Translations under genes and position numbers: made by a program | Source of the DNA: Lasiosphaeris hirsuta | Lineage: Eukaryota; Ascomycota; Sordariomycetes; Sordariales; Lasiosphaeriaceae | Assembly: GCA_030549175.1 (NCBI GenBank) | Contig: JAUKUA010000002.1 | Span: 1,984,001 to 2,048,000, forward strand | Reading direction: 5' to 3' | DNA length: 64,000 nucleotides | The notes under the pieces: model-generated | What the model saw: the letters and a program-made list of their open reading frames with translations, nothing else | What the model was told of the DNA's origin: nothing | Databases searched by the model: none | Shown here: in pieces, positions 29,905-40,046 of the stretch | How positions within the stretch are numbered: the stretch's first letter is position 1 | Layout of the letters: each line of letters opens with the position of its first letter

Positions 29905-32900
29905 ATGTTAGCCACATCCCTATTGCACAATGGCGTAGACGTCGCCCATGGACATGGCCAGGTATGCACATAAAAACCTCGCTACTTTAAAAAGAAGAAG
30001 AAACAAGAAAATATAGGACACCTGCTGACAGCATTTGCAATAAAAACTTGCAGAAGGACGAATCTATCAAAAACACGCTCCGCAACATCTGGGCCGAAGT
30101 GCTTCACGATGATCCGTCCATGTTCGCGGATGAGGATGTCTTCTTTGAAGTGGGAGGCGACTCGGTCCTGGCACAGAAGCTGATCACGGCTGCCAAAAGC
30201 CAGGGGATCCTCCTCACCATGGAGCAGATTTTCCTCAACGCCGCCCTAGCCGAGATGGCCGAGGCCGCCCTGGTAGTGATGGTCCCTCCTGCTGGAAAGC
30301 AGCACGGAGACGCCCCGGGAGCGGGACCAAGGCCGTTTTCCTCGCTGCCCAGCGAGGGACTCGGAGATAGGGTAGAGACGATGGCCCAAGTGTTCAAAGT
30401 CCCGGTGCAGGACATTGAGAATGCGTACCCGTGCAGCCCGATGCAGGAGTCCCTCCTGGCCGAGCTGGACGACAGCACCACGTTGTACCTCCGGCAGCTT
30501 GTGTTCAAGCTCTCGGGCGACATCAACCTCGAAGACTTCCGACAGGCGTGGCAAGCAACGCTGCACGCCAACCCGGTTCTGCGAACGCGGATCTGCCACC
30601 TTGGACGAGAGCTCGGACATGTCCAAGCCGTGTTGCGCGAGAGAGCGCAGTGGGAGAGCGTCCACGGCGACTTGGCCCGGTTCCTGGAGCGGGATGCAGC
30701 CAGCCCCATGCGCACCGGGGAGCCCTTTTTCCGGTATGCCATCGTGGAGGAGGATGCTAACTCGCAGCGGCACTTTGTCTGGACCGTCCACCACGCCCTC
30801 TGTGACGGCGCCTCGCTCCCCGAGGTCCTCTCCGAGGTCTCCCGGCGGTTCCGGGGCGAAACCGGGCCGGTGCGGGAGCCCTTTGAATCCTTTGTGCAGT
30901 CGACGGCCGTGCGGCCGACCGACATGTCGCCCGAGAAGACGCACTGGAAGCGGGCTCTGTCGGGCATCAACCCCACTCCGTACCCGGCGATCCCGCAGCA
31001 CGCCCACTTCCAAGCACAGCCCACCTCGGTGCTGGAGTGGGCCCTGACCCTGCCCACGGGTCCCCTGCTCGGCGGTGTGACCAAGCCGCTGCTGCTCCGC
31101 GCGGCCTGGGCCATCCTGCTCTCGCACTACACGGGCACCGACGACGTCGGGTTCGGGGCCGTCAACAACGGCCGCACCGCAGCGGTCCCCGGCGTGTCCG
31201 AGATGACGGGCCCGACCATCAACCTGGTCCCCATCGTGCTGCACTTGGATGTCGAGGAGTCGGTCCCCTCGTTCCTGTCGCGGGTGCGCGTGCAAGCGGC
31301 TGAGATGATGCCCTTTGAGCACGCGGGCATGGCTCGGATCCGGAGGCATCTGGACGGCCAGGACTCGACGGCGCTGGGCTTCCAGACGCTGCTCGTCGTC
31401 CACCCCACGAGCTTTTACGAGGCCGTCGCGCCGGCGACGCGGCCCCTGGGCCTCGAGTACGTCGACGCGCTGGGCAAGAAGGAGCACCACCCGTACCCGC
31501 TGGTGCTCACCCTGACGCTGTCGGCGGGCGGGACCGTCAACCTGTCGGTGCAGCACGACGAGCGCGTCGTCTCGGCCCGGCAGGCCCAGAGCATGGCCCA
31601 CCACTTTGAGCGCGTCATCTGGCAGCTGAGCCGGGCCACAAGAGACACCAGGCTCGCCTCCATCTCGCCGTTTAGTGAGCACGACCTGCGCCAGATCCGC
31701 GAGTGGAACGCCGAGACGCCCCGCACCGAGGACACCACCATCCACCAGCTCTTCCGGGAGCAGGTGCGCAAGCGGCCCCTCGCCGTGGCCGTCTGCTCCG
31801 TCGACGAGTCGCTGACGTATCTCGACGTCGACACGTGCTCCGACTCGCTCGCCCTGCAGCTCATCGACCTTGGCGTCGGCGTGGGCGACTTTGTGGGTGT
31901 GTGCTTCGACAAGTCCGTCTGGACCGTGGTGGCCATCCTCGCCGTCTTCAAGGCCGGCGGCATCTACGTCCCCATCGACACGGCGCACCCCAAGAGCCGC
32001 ATCGAGGAGCAGGTCCAGAGAGTGGGCATCAAGGTGGCGCTGGCATCCAGTGTCGGCGCGGGGGTCCTCCGCGACCTGTGTCCGAGCATCCTCACCGTCG
32101 ACAGCCGGACCCCGCCCCCTCCTGCTCCGCCGCCGTCCCGGGCGCTGCCGTCCAGCATCGCCTACCTCCTGTTCACCTCGGGCAGCACGGGCAAGCCCAA
32201 GGGCCTGCTCATGTCGCACTCGGCCATCTGCACGTCCATCGTGCACCACGGGCGCGACTTTGCTGCCGGGCCGCACTGGCGCACGCTGCAGTTCGGCGCC
32301 CACACGTTCGACCTGTCGATCGGCGAGTTCTTCACCACGCTGGCCCACGGCGGCTGCATCTGCGTGCCGTCGGAGCACGACCGGCTCAACGACCTGGCGG
32401 GCGCCATCGCCGCCCTCGGCGCCAACACGCTGCTCGTAGTCCCCACCGTCGCCAACCTGCTGCGGCCCGAGGACGCGCCGTCCCTCAAGACCATCGTGCT
32501 CGCCGGCGAGCCCATCACCAAGGAGACGGTCACGCGCTGGGCCGCCGCCGTCGACCTCACGTGCGCCTACGGCCCGTCCGAGACGGCCGTGTGGTGCTCG
32601 GGCAACCTCCGGGTCACGGCCGACGCCCACCCGGCCAACATCGGCCGCGCCATCGGCGCCGCCATGTGGATCGTCCACCCCGAAGACTGCACCCGGCTCA
32701 GCGCCATCGGGTGCGTGGGCGAGATTGTCATCTCGGGCGGCTTGTTGGGCAGCGGGTACTTTGGCGACAGGGCCGCGACCGACGCGGCGTGGGTGCCGGC
32801 CCCCGACTGGCTGCGCGCCACGGACCCGGCCTCGGCCGTGCTGTACCGGTCTGGCGACCTCGGGCGGTACAACTGCGACGGCACCTTTCAGATCGTCGGC

Positions 32901-35064
32901 CGCCGCGACACCCAGGTCAAGCTGCGCGGCTTCCGCATCGAGCTCGGCGAGATCGAGAACCAGCTCATGGCCACCGGCCTGGTCACGGCCGCCCTCTCGG
33001 CCCTCCCGGCCGCCGGGCCGTGCGCCAAGAACATCGTGGCCGTCGTGTGCTCGACCAAGCCGGACCTGAAGAACCACGACGGCGGCGGTGCCGTAATCGC
33101 CGTCTCGCGCGGCGAGCGGCCTCTCCTGGAGCGGCTGAGGGCCCGGCTGTCCCTCTCGCTCCCCGACTACATGGTGCCCACGGTCTGGATCGCGCTGGCC
33201 GAGATGCCGCTCCTGATCTCGGGCAAGATCGACCGCAGGTCCATCAAGATGTGGATCCAGGACATGAACTACAACCTGCACCGGGAGCTGGTCGAGGGCC
33301 CCGACTTCAACGGCAGCCCCGGCCGGGACATCGTCGCGGGCTCCCTGGCCGACCGGCTGCGGCACCTCTGGAGCGAGGTGCTCGGCGTGCCCGCGGAGCA
33401 CATCGGCCTGCGCACGTCCTTCGTCTCGATGGGCGGGGACTCCATCGCGGCCATCCAGATCGCCTCGCGGGCCAAGAAGCGGTGGGGGCTGGCCGCCACG
33501 GTGCGCAGCATCGTCGGCACCAAGACGCTGGGGCAGCTGGTGGCGCTGGTCGAGGAGAGCGGCACCCTCCCGGCCCCGAACCCCGGGGCCGCCATACTCG
33601 CGGAGGATGCCTCCCGGCCCGGCCTCTACGACGGGATCCTGCAGTCGCGCCTGCAAGGCCAGCCGCCGTCGGTGCAGGCCGAGCAGGTCTACCCCCTGGC
33701 GCCCTTCCAGCGCGAGATCCTAAAGGCCCGCGCGCTCAACCCGGCCGTCTTCCTGCTCTCGTGGCAGATGGAAGTCTTTTCCCTGACGGCGCAGCCCGTG
33801 TCCCTCGACGCGCTCGCGGAGGCGTGGCGACGCGTGGTGCAGCAGCACACCATCCTCCGCAGCATCTTCCTGCAGGACCCCGCCCGCCACCTCCCAGCGG
33901 TCCAGGCGGTCCTCACCGAGGGCGCGCAGCCCGAGGTGGCCATCTCCTCGGCGTCCTCGGACGAGCCCGAGCCCACCTTCGCCACGACCAACACACCCCC
34001 GGTGGACGAGTGCTTCCTGCCCCACCGCGCCCTCTTCTCCCGCCACGGGGACCGCACCTTTGTGCACATTGAGCTGGACCACCTGGTAATCGACGGCTGG
34101 TCGCTCAAGGTAATCAAAGAATGCCTCCTCGCGGCCTGCTCCTCAGCCGAGACGGGCACCCCCACACCCTCCCACCACCCAGCCCCGGCCTACCAGGCCT
34201 TCGTCGCCGCGCACCACCCAGACCGCGTGCGGGCCGACGACGAGCACTGGGCCGTGGCACTCCGCGACCACGAGCCGTCGCTGCTCTCCCTCCCGGTGGC
34301 CTCTTCGTCCTCGTCGACGCCGGAATTCAGCCCGGAAAAGACAATCCTCTACCTCCCCGAGATGCCCGCCGCCGCCCTCAAGCCCTTCAGCACCCAGCAC
34401 GCCATCACGCCCGCGAGTATATTCGACGCCGCCTGGGCGCAGACGCTGAGCGCGCACACGCGGTCACCGGCTGTGGCGTTTGAGTATGTGGTCTCTGGCC
34501 GCGATCAAGATGTTGCTGGTGTGCTTGACATGGTCGGGCCGCTGATCAATGTGCTCCCCTATCATATCCAGCTGGGTGAGGTCCCCGGCGCCGCCGGGGA
34601 TGCCGGGGGGGGGAGGGGCCGGCCCAGCTGGCGCGTCTCGCCGAGAGTATGCAGCAGCAGCGCGATCGGGACGGGGCGCACTCGGCGAGCAATGTAAGGG
34701 AGGTGGTGGAGCGGGAGGTCGCGGGAGGGAGGTTGTGCAACACGGCCTTGAATTTCCAGCGGAGGCCGACGGCGGTGGAGGATGCGAGGTTGAGGGTCGA
34801 TGATGACTTGAGGAAGTCGAGGGATCCTTGGCATGTGAGTTGCTCCTTTTTTCCCGCTTCTGGATTTGAGAGAGTGTGAGAGTGACTGACTGACACGTGT
34901 TTCGTGATTAGTTTGACATCTTGGTCAGGGTGATGCACATTACAGATGACGATACATTCAAAGCGTCACTCGAATTTGATGCCCGCTTTTTCCGGGAGGA
35001 TGGTATGAGGGAAGTGGCCCAGGACTTCTGGACGCGGGTCCAGGCCGGTATAATTTCTTCCTAG
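29905..35064 (+). CDS. nonribosomal peptide synthetase, T-C-A-T-C, with an apparent frameshift
   Basis: About 1660 residues. Exon 1 (29905-29961) was found upstream of the long frame; exon 2 is 30054-34834 and exon 3 is 34912-35064. Domains: carrier T0 (EVGGDSVLAQKL, about residues 30-90), condensation C1 (HHALCDG), adenylation (LLFTSGSTGKPKGLLMSH, FGAHTFDLSIGEFF, CAYGPSE, YRSGDLGRY, GRRDTQVKLRGFRIELGEIE, SGKIDRRS), carrier T1 (VSMGGDSIAAIQ) and terminal C2 (LDHLVIDGW). All catalytic motifs are intact. It has no thioesterase, reductase, epimerase or methyltransferase domain. After LPYHIQLGE the frame must shift to reach QLARLAESMQQQ; one extra base in the run of nine G at 34605-34613 would fix it. 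By eye the pocket residues are D-L-G-T-V-A-A-V-W-K, close to Phe codes. It probably joins an acyl group on T0 to one amino acid, with C2 releasing the product. Confidence 0.9.
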
Positions 35065-35817
35065 GTAGTTTAGTACCCTCTACGGTACGGTAGATGGATT
35101 CCGTTAGGTTTTTTTTTTTTGCCTGTGTACTGTACAAACAATTTCATCTCGCTCCGGTACTAACAATTTGTCTCGGGCCGCCATTATCTTGTCCTGTTGC
35201 TGACAATTATCCTGCCCCCCCTCCCCCCCCCCCCGGTGCTGACAATTAGTATCCAGGCCCCGGTACCGAAAGGGTGGTGGGTGATGTTTGACGATGAAGC
35301 TTGCAGATATGGAGCCCAAGTGGAGGCACGGCCGGTCGTTGTGACGTTGGGTACCATTGCACATCCATCTAACACGGCACTTGTGTGGACATGTCTTGAC
35401 TAGGACCATGCCCAATGCCGACAGACCTCGACCAAAAGCTCTCTGTGGCCCATATGTTATATGTTTGACCAACTGAGACGAAACGGCTTGTTGTTGTGGT
35501 GGTGGGGACCTGGCCGGCCCTAGGGTCGAACGGGAGAAGTCCTTGTCTTTCCACACAACGCGTCATCTTGGCAAATCCTTACCTGTTTTGGCTCTCTTGG
35601 CCGTTACAAGAGTATAGAATCCGTTACAATGCAGTAGGTCATCAGACTGCTACTCTAGACCACTGCTACGCTGGACTCCATACCTCTCGACTTGCCACAG
35701 ATCCTCAGACCACTAGTCTACCTGAATGTATCCAGCACTGATTGAGAGCTAATAAATATGGGTAGGTAGGTAGGTAGGTAGGTACCTAGGCAGGGCAGCA
35801 ATGGAGCCATCGCAAAA
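35065..35817. other. spacer with simple repeats
   Basis: No gene recognised. It contains a T-run (35109-35119), a C-run (35214-35235) and a GGTA tetranucleotide run at 35761-35784. Confidence 0.5.
35761..35784. repeat. (GGTA)6 microsatellite
   Basis: Six tandem ggta units followed by cctagg. Similar taggta/ggtacc strings occur singly elsewhere in the window. Confidence 0.9.
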
Positions 35818-37139
35818 TCAAACACCCTTTACGACCATCTCCGTCTCTCCCACACCCCCTTCCGGCCGGAATAGGGAGCCCACGCCGACGACCAAGTCAT
35901 CCAGCCACTCGTGACTGGCCTGCATGTCCAGAAAGCGCCAGAATCCATGGGGCATGCCAGTGTACATGTCAATCTTGCTCTTGGTCCCGGAATACTCCTG
36001 CAGCAGCTTCTGCCACAGGAAGGCCTCGTCGCGCAGGGGATCCCGCCCGCAGATCTGAAAGTAGGCCCTTTTTGGTAAGCTGGTGTGATCATCATTCAGC
36101 AGGAAGGAAACCCGTTTATCCTCTGGTGGTGAGCCATAGATGACTACAAAGTCTTTTTTGTTAGAATAAGACTTTTTTTTTCTTTTTCCCCCTCCCCCCC
36201 CCCACATACACAAGCAGGAAGAAAAAAAAAAAAAAGGGGGGGAGGGGGGGGGGGAGGAAATAAACAACGAGACCTTGGATGTCCGACAGTGACTTCTTAG
36301 TCAAGAGCGGATTCTCGGCATTCTGCTCCAAGCTGAGCAACTGATCTCTCTGCTCCTGAGGCAGCAGATGGTAGGCCTGTGGCAGGATGCAGACGGGGAT
36401 GGAGAGGAAGAGTCCCGTAATAGGAGGCGAGAGATTCGCATCGCGCGCGGCGTAGGCGATGGCGCCGGCAAAGTTGGCGCCCGACGAGATGCCACCCACC
36501 AGGAATCCCGCGGCGGGAGAGGCGTTCAGGTGGCTTGCAGCATGGGCAGCGGCCTGCAACAACGAATTAACCGGGCTTCTTGGCTTCTGTCATCAGGGGA
36601 CCTATCGGGGATTTTCTCACCCACTCGACTGCGTCGTAGCTGTCGTTAAATCCGTGTGGGAACAGCCACTGGGGCGCCAGGCGGTAGCCGACGTTCAGGA
36701 CGCTGATGTTCAGTCTCGCGGCCAGCACGGTGCAGTTGAGGTGGCCCGACTCCAAGTCTCCGAACAGGAAGCCGCCGGCGTGCAGGTAGACGAGCAGAGG
36801 CCGCGAGTTGGCGGGGGTCGTGGCCGCCGACGCAGGGATGTAGCTGCGCACGGGGATCTCGTGGCCGTCCCGTGCCGTGACGGTGAAGGTCTTGACAGAA
36901 ACGGAGCTCTCGTCGACATCTGCCGGTATCTTTTTCAGGGGGAGGGTGGCCTCAACCTCGCCAAAGACGCGACGGCGCTCCACGATGCCGACCTTGTCCA
37001 GATCGCCCAGCTGGTCGTGCCGAGACACAAACTGGGGGGCAGGATCCGTCAATTGACTGAACATGGCAAAATGGCAGAGAGATGTGCACCGTACCTTGGT
37101 CCATTGCGGGCTGACTTGGGAGTACTGTGAATACTCCAT
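35818..37139 (-). CDS. HSL-family alpha/beta-hydrolase of the cluster
   Basis: Predicted 353 residues in four exons (37139-37095, 37031-36621, 36553-36274, 36143-35818). Alpha/beta-hydrolase_3 features: the oxyanion motif LVYLHAGGFLFGD (HAGG where HGGG is usual), nucleophile elbow GGISSGAN (G-x-S-x-G), acid in ICGRDPLRDE and His in GMPHGFW. No signal peptide, so cytosolic. It should hydrolyse an ester, lactone or thioester; within the cluster it could trim, edit or activate the acyl amino acid. The third intron (130 nt) is made largely of T, C, A and G homopolymer runs. It is divergent from the MFS pump over a 731-bp shared promoter. Confidence 0.85.
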
Positions 37140-37462
37140 TCTTGTTTGTTTTTACTAATGCTTCCAAATATTCAGGGGTTGAGGTCCGGAACTCGCGAGA
37201 CCTATTTGCTGCCATCTCCCACCGTAGCCATCGCCATGTACAGTTTTTTTTTTCTTCTTCTTTCTTTTCATGCATGGAAAGCGTACCCAGGTGGGACGGT
37301 GAGGCGGGATATTGGTTGCCAAACACGGCATGGTTGGCGTCGTCGGCATATTCATTACCGCATTGGGAAATTCCCCGTGCGGTTGGTAATCAGGAGTCGC
37401 AGAGATAGCAGCAAAAATCTCCCGAAGATCTTGGGCATCCCTGACACCCTCACTGTGGGGAG

Positions 37463-37470
37463 CCGATCGG
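37463..37470. promoter_or_regulatory. CCGATCGG palindrome, candidate regulator site
   Basis: Identical to the core of the palindrome in the isopropylmalate synthase/NRPS promoter. It lies in the divergent hydrolase/MFS promoter. Confidence 0.4.
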
Positions 37471-37579
37471 GCTGAAATCTCGCGGCGGAAGCGTGCCCCG
37501 TCTCAGCATGTCCCGGGGTGTCGTTGCGTTGGTTAGCAAGCAGACGCGGACGCAGCGGCCGTGCAGATCCTTCCCGTAT

Positions 37580-37595
37580 AGAGCTCCGGAGCTCT
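37580..37595. promoter_or_regulatory. 16-bp perfect palindrome AGAGCTCCGGAGCTCT
   Basis: A perfect inverted repeat centred on CCGG, about 280 bases upstream of the MFS pump start. It could bind a dimeric regulator. Function is inferred. Confidence 0.35.
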
Positions 37596-37870
37596 GGTAG
37601 TCGTTTGCGCTCTACTTTGTTGATTTAGAGCCTCTTCTTTTTTTAAAAAATTTTAATTTTTGTCAAAAGGCTGCTTTCCTCAACCAGCTACTACTACCAC
37701 CCCCCTTGAAGACCTCATCCCCCTTCTCGGAGCATCGTGGTTGTCTGCTTCTCACATTCCCTTGTTTCGCTTACACTGCTTTGACGGGCTGCTCTCCGCG
37801 ACTCCTCGGCCACCCCCTCCTTCCCTTCCCTGCCCCGGGCTTGGGAACCAACCACTAGGCACACCAAACC

Positions 37871-39616
37871 ATGACGGCCTCGCTGAGGGAAAAGGCCGAG
37901 ATCTCGGGTCACAGCGATGACACGGGTCTCTCGTCGACGCGGAGCGATGGCGGACGGACGCCTCCCCTCGACGGCGACCACGAGAAGCGCGGCGACGTCC
38001 TTGACTCGGCGCCTGTCGACGCGGCGCCGACGCGCGTGACGGGCTGGAAATGGGGCTGCGCCGTGGCCGCCATGTTGTCGTCCATCTTCCTCTACGCGCT
38101 CGACAACACGGTCGTGGCCGCCGTGCAGCCCATCATCGTGACCGAGTTCGGCCACATCGAGAAGCTGCCGTGGCTGTCGGTCTCGTTCCTCCTCAGCGCC
38201 ACGGCTACCAACATGGTCTGGGGCCGCATCTACAGCCATTACAGCGCCAAGTGGTTCTACATCTTCAACGTTGCCCTCTTCGAGGTCGGCTCGGCCCTCT
38301 GCGGTGCCGCCCCCAACATCGACGCCCTCATTATCGGCCGTGCCATCTGCGGTGTCAGCGGCTCGGGCCTGTACGTCGGCGTCATGACCCTCATCGCCGT
38401 CACCACGTCCATGGCCGAGCGCCCGCTGTACATTGCCGGCACCGGCCTCACCTGGGGCCTGGGCATCATCCTGGGACCCATCATCGGCGGCGGCTTCAGC
38501 GAGTCGTCGGTCGGCTGGCGCTGGGCCTTCTACATCAACCTCTTCATCGGTGCCGTCTGCGCGCCCGCCTACGTCTTCCTCCTGCCCAGCGTCGACCCCT
38601 GCCCGGGCGTGCCGTACCGCACGCGCGCCAAGGAGATGGACTATGTCGGCGCCGTGCTGCTCATGGGCGGCCTGACGTGCTTCGTGCTCGCCATCAACTG
38701 GGGCGGCGTCACGTACCCGTGGGAGTCGGCCCGCATCGTCGCCCTCTTCGTCACGTCGGGCGTGCTCTTCATCCTGCTGGGCACCCAGCAGGTCTGGACC
38801 CTCTTCACCACGGTCGCCCGCCGCATCATCCCGGTGCAGTTCTTCAAGTCCAAGACGGTGCTCATGCTCTTCAGCATCACGGCCGCCTCGGGCGCCGCCG
38901 CCTTCATCCCCATCTACTTCGTGCCCCTCTTCTTCCAGTTCACGCGCGGCGACGGCGCGCTGCAGGCCGGCGTGCGCCTGCTGCCGCTCATCATCGTCAT
39001 GGTCGTCACCATCTTCGCCAACGGCGCCCTCATGGCCAAGTTTGGCTACTACATGCCGTGGTACCTGGTCGGCGGCGTCCTCACCGTCGCCGGCAGCGCC
39101 CTCATGTACACGGTCAAGCAGGAGACGACCGAGGCCGCCATTTACGGCTACCAGGTGCTCATGGGCGTCGGCGTCGGCATGTTCCTGCAGGCCTCCTTCT
39201 CGGTCGCCCAGGCCGTCGTCGAGCCCGCCAGCGTCCCGTCGGCCGTCGGCTTCATCACCCTCGCCCAGTTCCTCGGCATCACCATGGCCCTGGCCATCGG
39301 CAACTCCGTCTTCCTCAACGGCAGCGAGAAGGGCATCTCCCAGATTGCCGGCCTGCCCGAGATGTCGCGCGCCCAGATCCAGGCCGCCATCGAGGGCACT
39401 TCGAACGAGTTTGTCAAGAGCCTGAGCCCCGAGCTCCGCGAGCAGATCTCGGCTGCCGTTGTAAAGGCCATTGGCGAGACCTACATTCTCGTCGTTGCCG
39501 CCGGTGCCCTGGTTGCGACGCTGAGTTTGTTCATGAAGCGGGAGAAGCTGTTCACCGCCCCTGCGCCGGTTGTGGAGGAAGTGGAGGAAGCTCCCAAGGT
39601 GGAGCAAGCGCTTTAG
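37871..39616 (+). CDS. MFS multidrug-type efflux pump (DHA2/14-TM class)
   Basis: Intronless, 581 residues. After a hydrophilic N-terminus of about 55 residues, the membrane part has the motif ALDNTVVAAVQPIIVTEFG in TM1, WGRIYSHYSAKWFY, GPIIGGGFSESSVGWRW (antiporter motif C) and YINLFIGAVCAPAYV, and about fourteen hydrophobic segments. These are the hallmarks of the drug:H+ antiporter family often found in fungal toxin and metabolite clusters (AflT/TOXA-type). Strong codon bias to C in third positions is seen. It probably exports the cluster product across the plasma membrane and gives self-protection. The substrate cannot be read. Confidence 0.9.
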   Translation: MTASLREKAEISGHSDDTGLSSTRSDGGRTPPLDGDHEKRGDVLDSAPVDAAPTRVTGWKWGCAVAAMLSSIFLYALDNTVVAAVQPIIVTEFGHIEKLPWLSVSFLLSATATNMVWGRIYSHYSAKWFYIFNVALFEVGSALCGAAPNIDALIIGRAICGVSGSGLYVGVMTLIAVTTSMAERPLYIAGTGLTWGLGIILGPIIGGGFSESSVGWRWAFYINLFIGAVCAPAYVFLLPSVDPCPGVPYRTRAKEMDYVGAVLLMGGLTCFVLAINWGGVTYPWESARIVALFVTSGVLFILLGTQQVWTLFTTVARRIIPVQFFKSKTVLMLFSITAASGAAAFIPIYFVPLFFQFTRGDGALQAGVRLLPLIIVMVVTIFANGALMAKFGYYMPWYLVGGVLTVAGSALMYTVKQETTEAAIYGYQVLMGVGVGMFLQASFSVAQAVVEPASVPSAVGFITLAQFLGITMALAIGNSVFLNGSEKGISQIAGLPEMSRAQIQAAIEGTSNEFVKSLSPELREQISAAVVKAIGETYILVVAAGALVATLSLFMKREKLFTAPAPVVEEVEEAPKVEQAL

Positions 39617-39801
39617 ACTAGGTAGATTTTCTTGTGTTTCTTTTTTTTTTTTTTTTTAGAAAAAGGGGCAGTATTTGGATACCCTGCCCGACGGGAAAGA
39701 GCGCGGTGGGACGGCGGGAGAATGTAATTTAAGAATGGTGGACCTTTGCTTCCTGTATGTACTAGGATCTGGCGGGGGACACACGGGGGGATTCTTTTAA
39801 T

Positions 39802-39833
<32 letters not shown>

Positions 39834-40046
39834 GGCCTGATCTCCTTCAATCGTTAGGAAGCAGCTTGGGCATGAAATGATATCCTGTGATTGCAAAGCA
39901 TAAATGGTGTCATGATGGCATCAAAGTTGGAATACATATATGTGCATCTCCCCCCACTCTCTTTTTCGACTCCGTCTCGTTCCCGCCCCGTCCCCGAGAT
40001 GTGATGCATGAAGCAGGCCAAACCAAATCTAGATGGCTGCAGAATC
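39617..40046. other. convergent 3' spacer with poly-T tracts
   Basis: Two long T-runs (39641-39657 and 39808-39832) separate the MFS pump and the regulator gene, which converge here. No gene recognised. Confidence 0.55.

Larger units (their letters stand above)
37140..37870. other. divergent promoter of hydrolase and MFS pump
   Basis: No gene recognised. It contains CCGATCGG at 37463-37470 and a 16-base palindrome at 37580-37595, both listed separately, and short T-runs. Confidence 0.55.

Noticed and set aside
30246..33656. 1136-codon open frame on the minus strand under the NRPS
   Set aside because: It is the antisense shadow of a GC-rich NRPS gene with strong third-position G/C; the plus strand has all the domain motifs.
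31703..34072. 789-codon plus-strand frame within the NRPS
   Set aside because: Arg/Pro/His-rich +1 shadow; the NRPS frame carries every adenylation and carrier motif.
34575..34626. 52-nt intron to explain the NRPS frame change
   Set aside because: GTGAGG...CAG is a possible intron, but removing it leaves a frame that does not give the conserved C-domain sequence.
37715..39607. 630-codon open frame on the minus strand under the MFS pump
   Set aside because: Asp/Glu/His/Arg-rich shadow of the conserved pump; no ATG-linked domain or homology.
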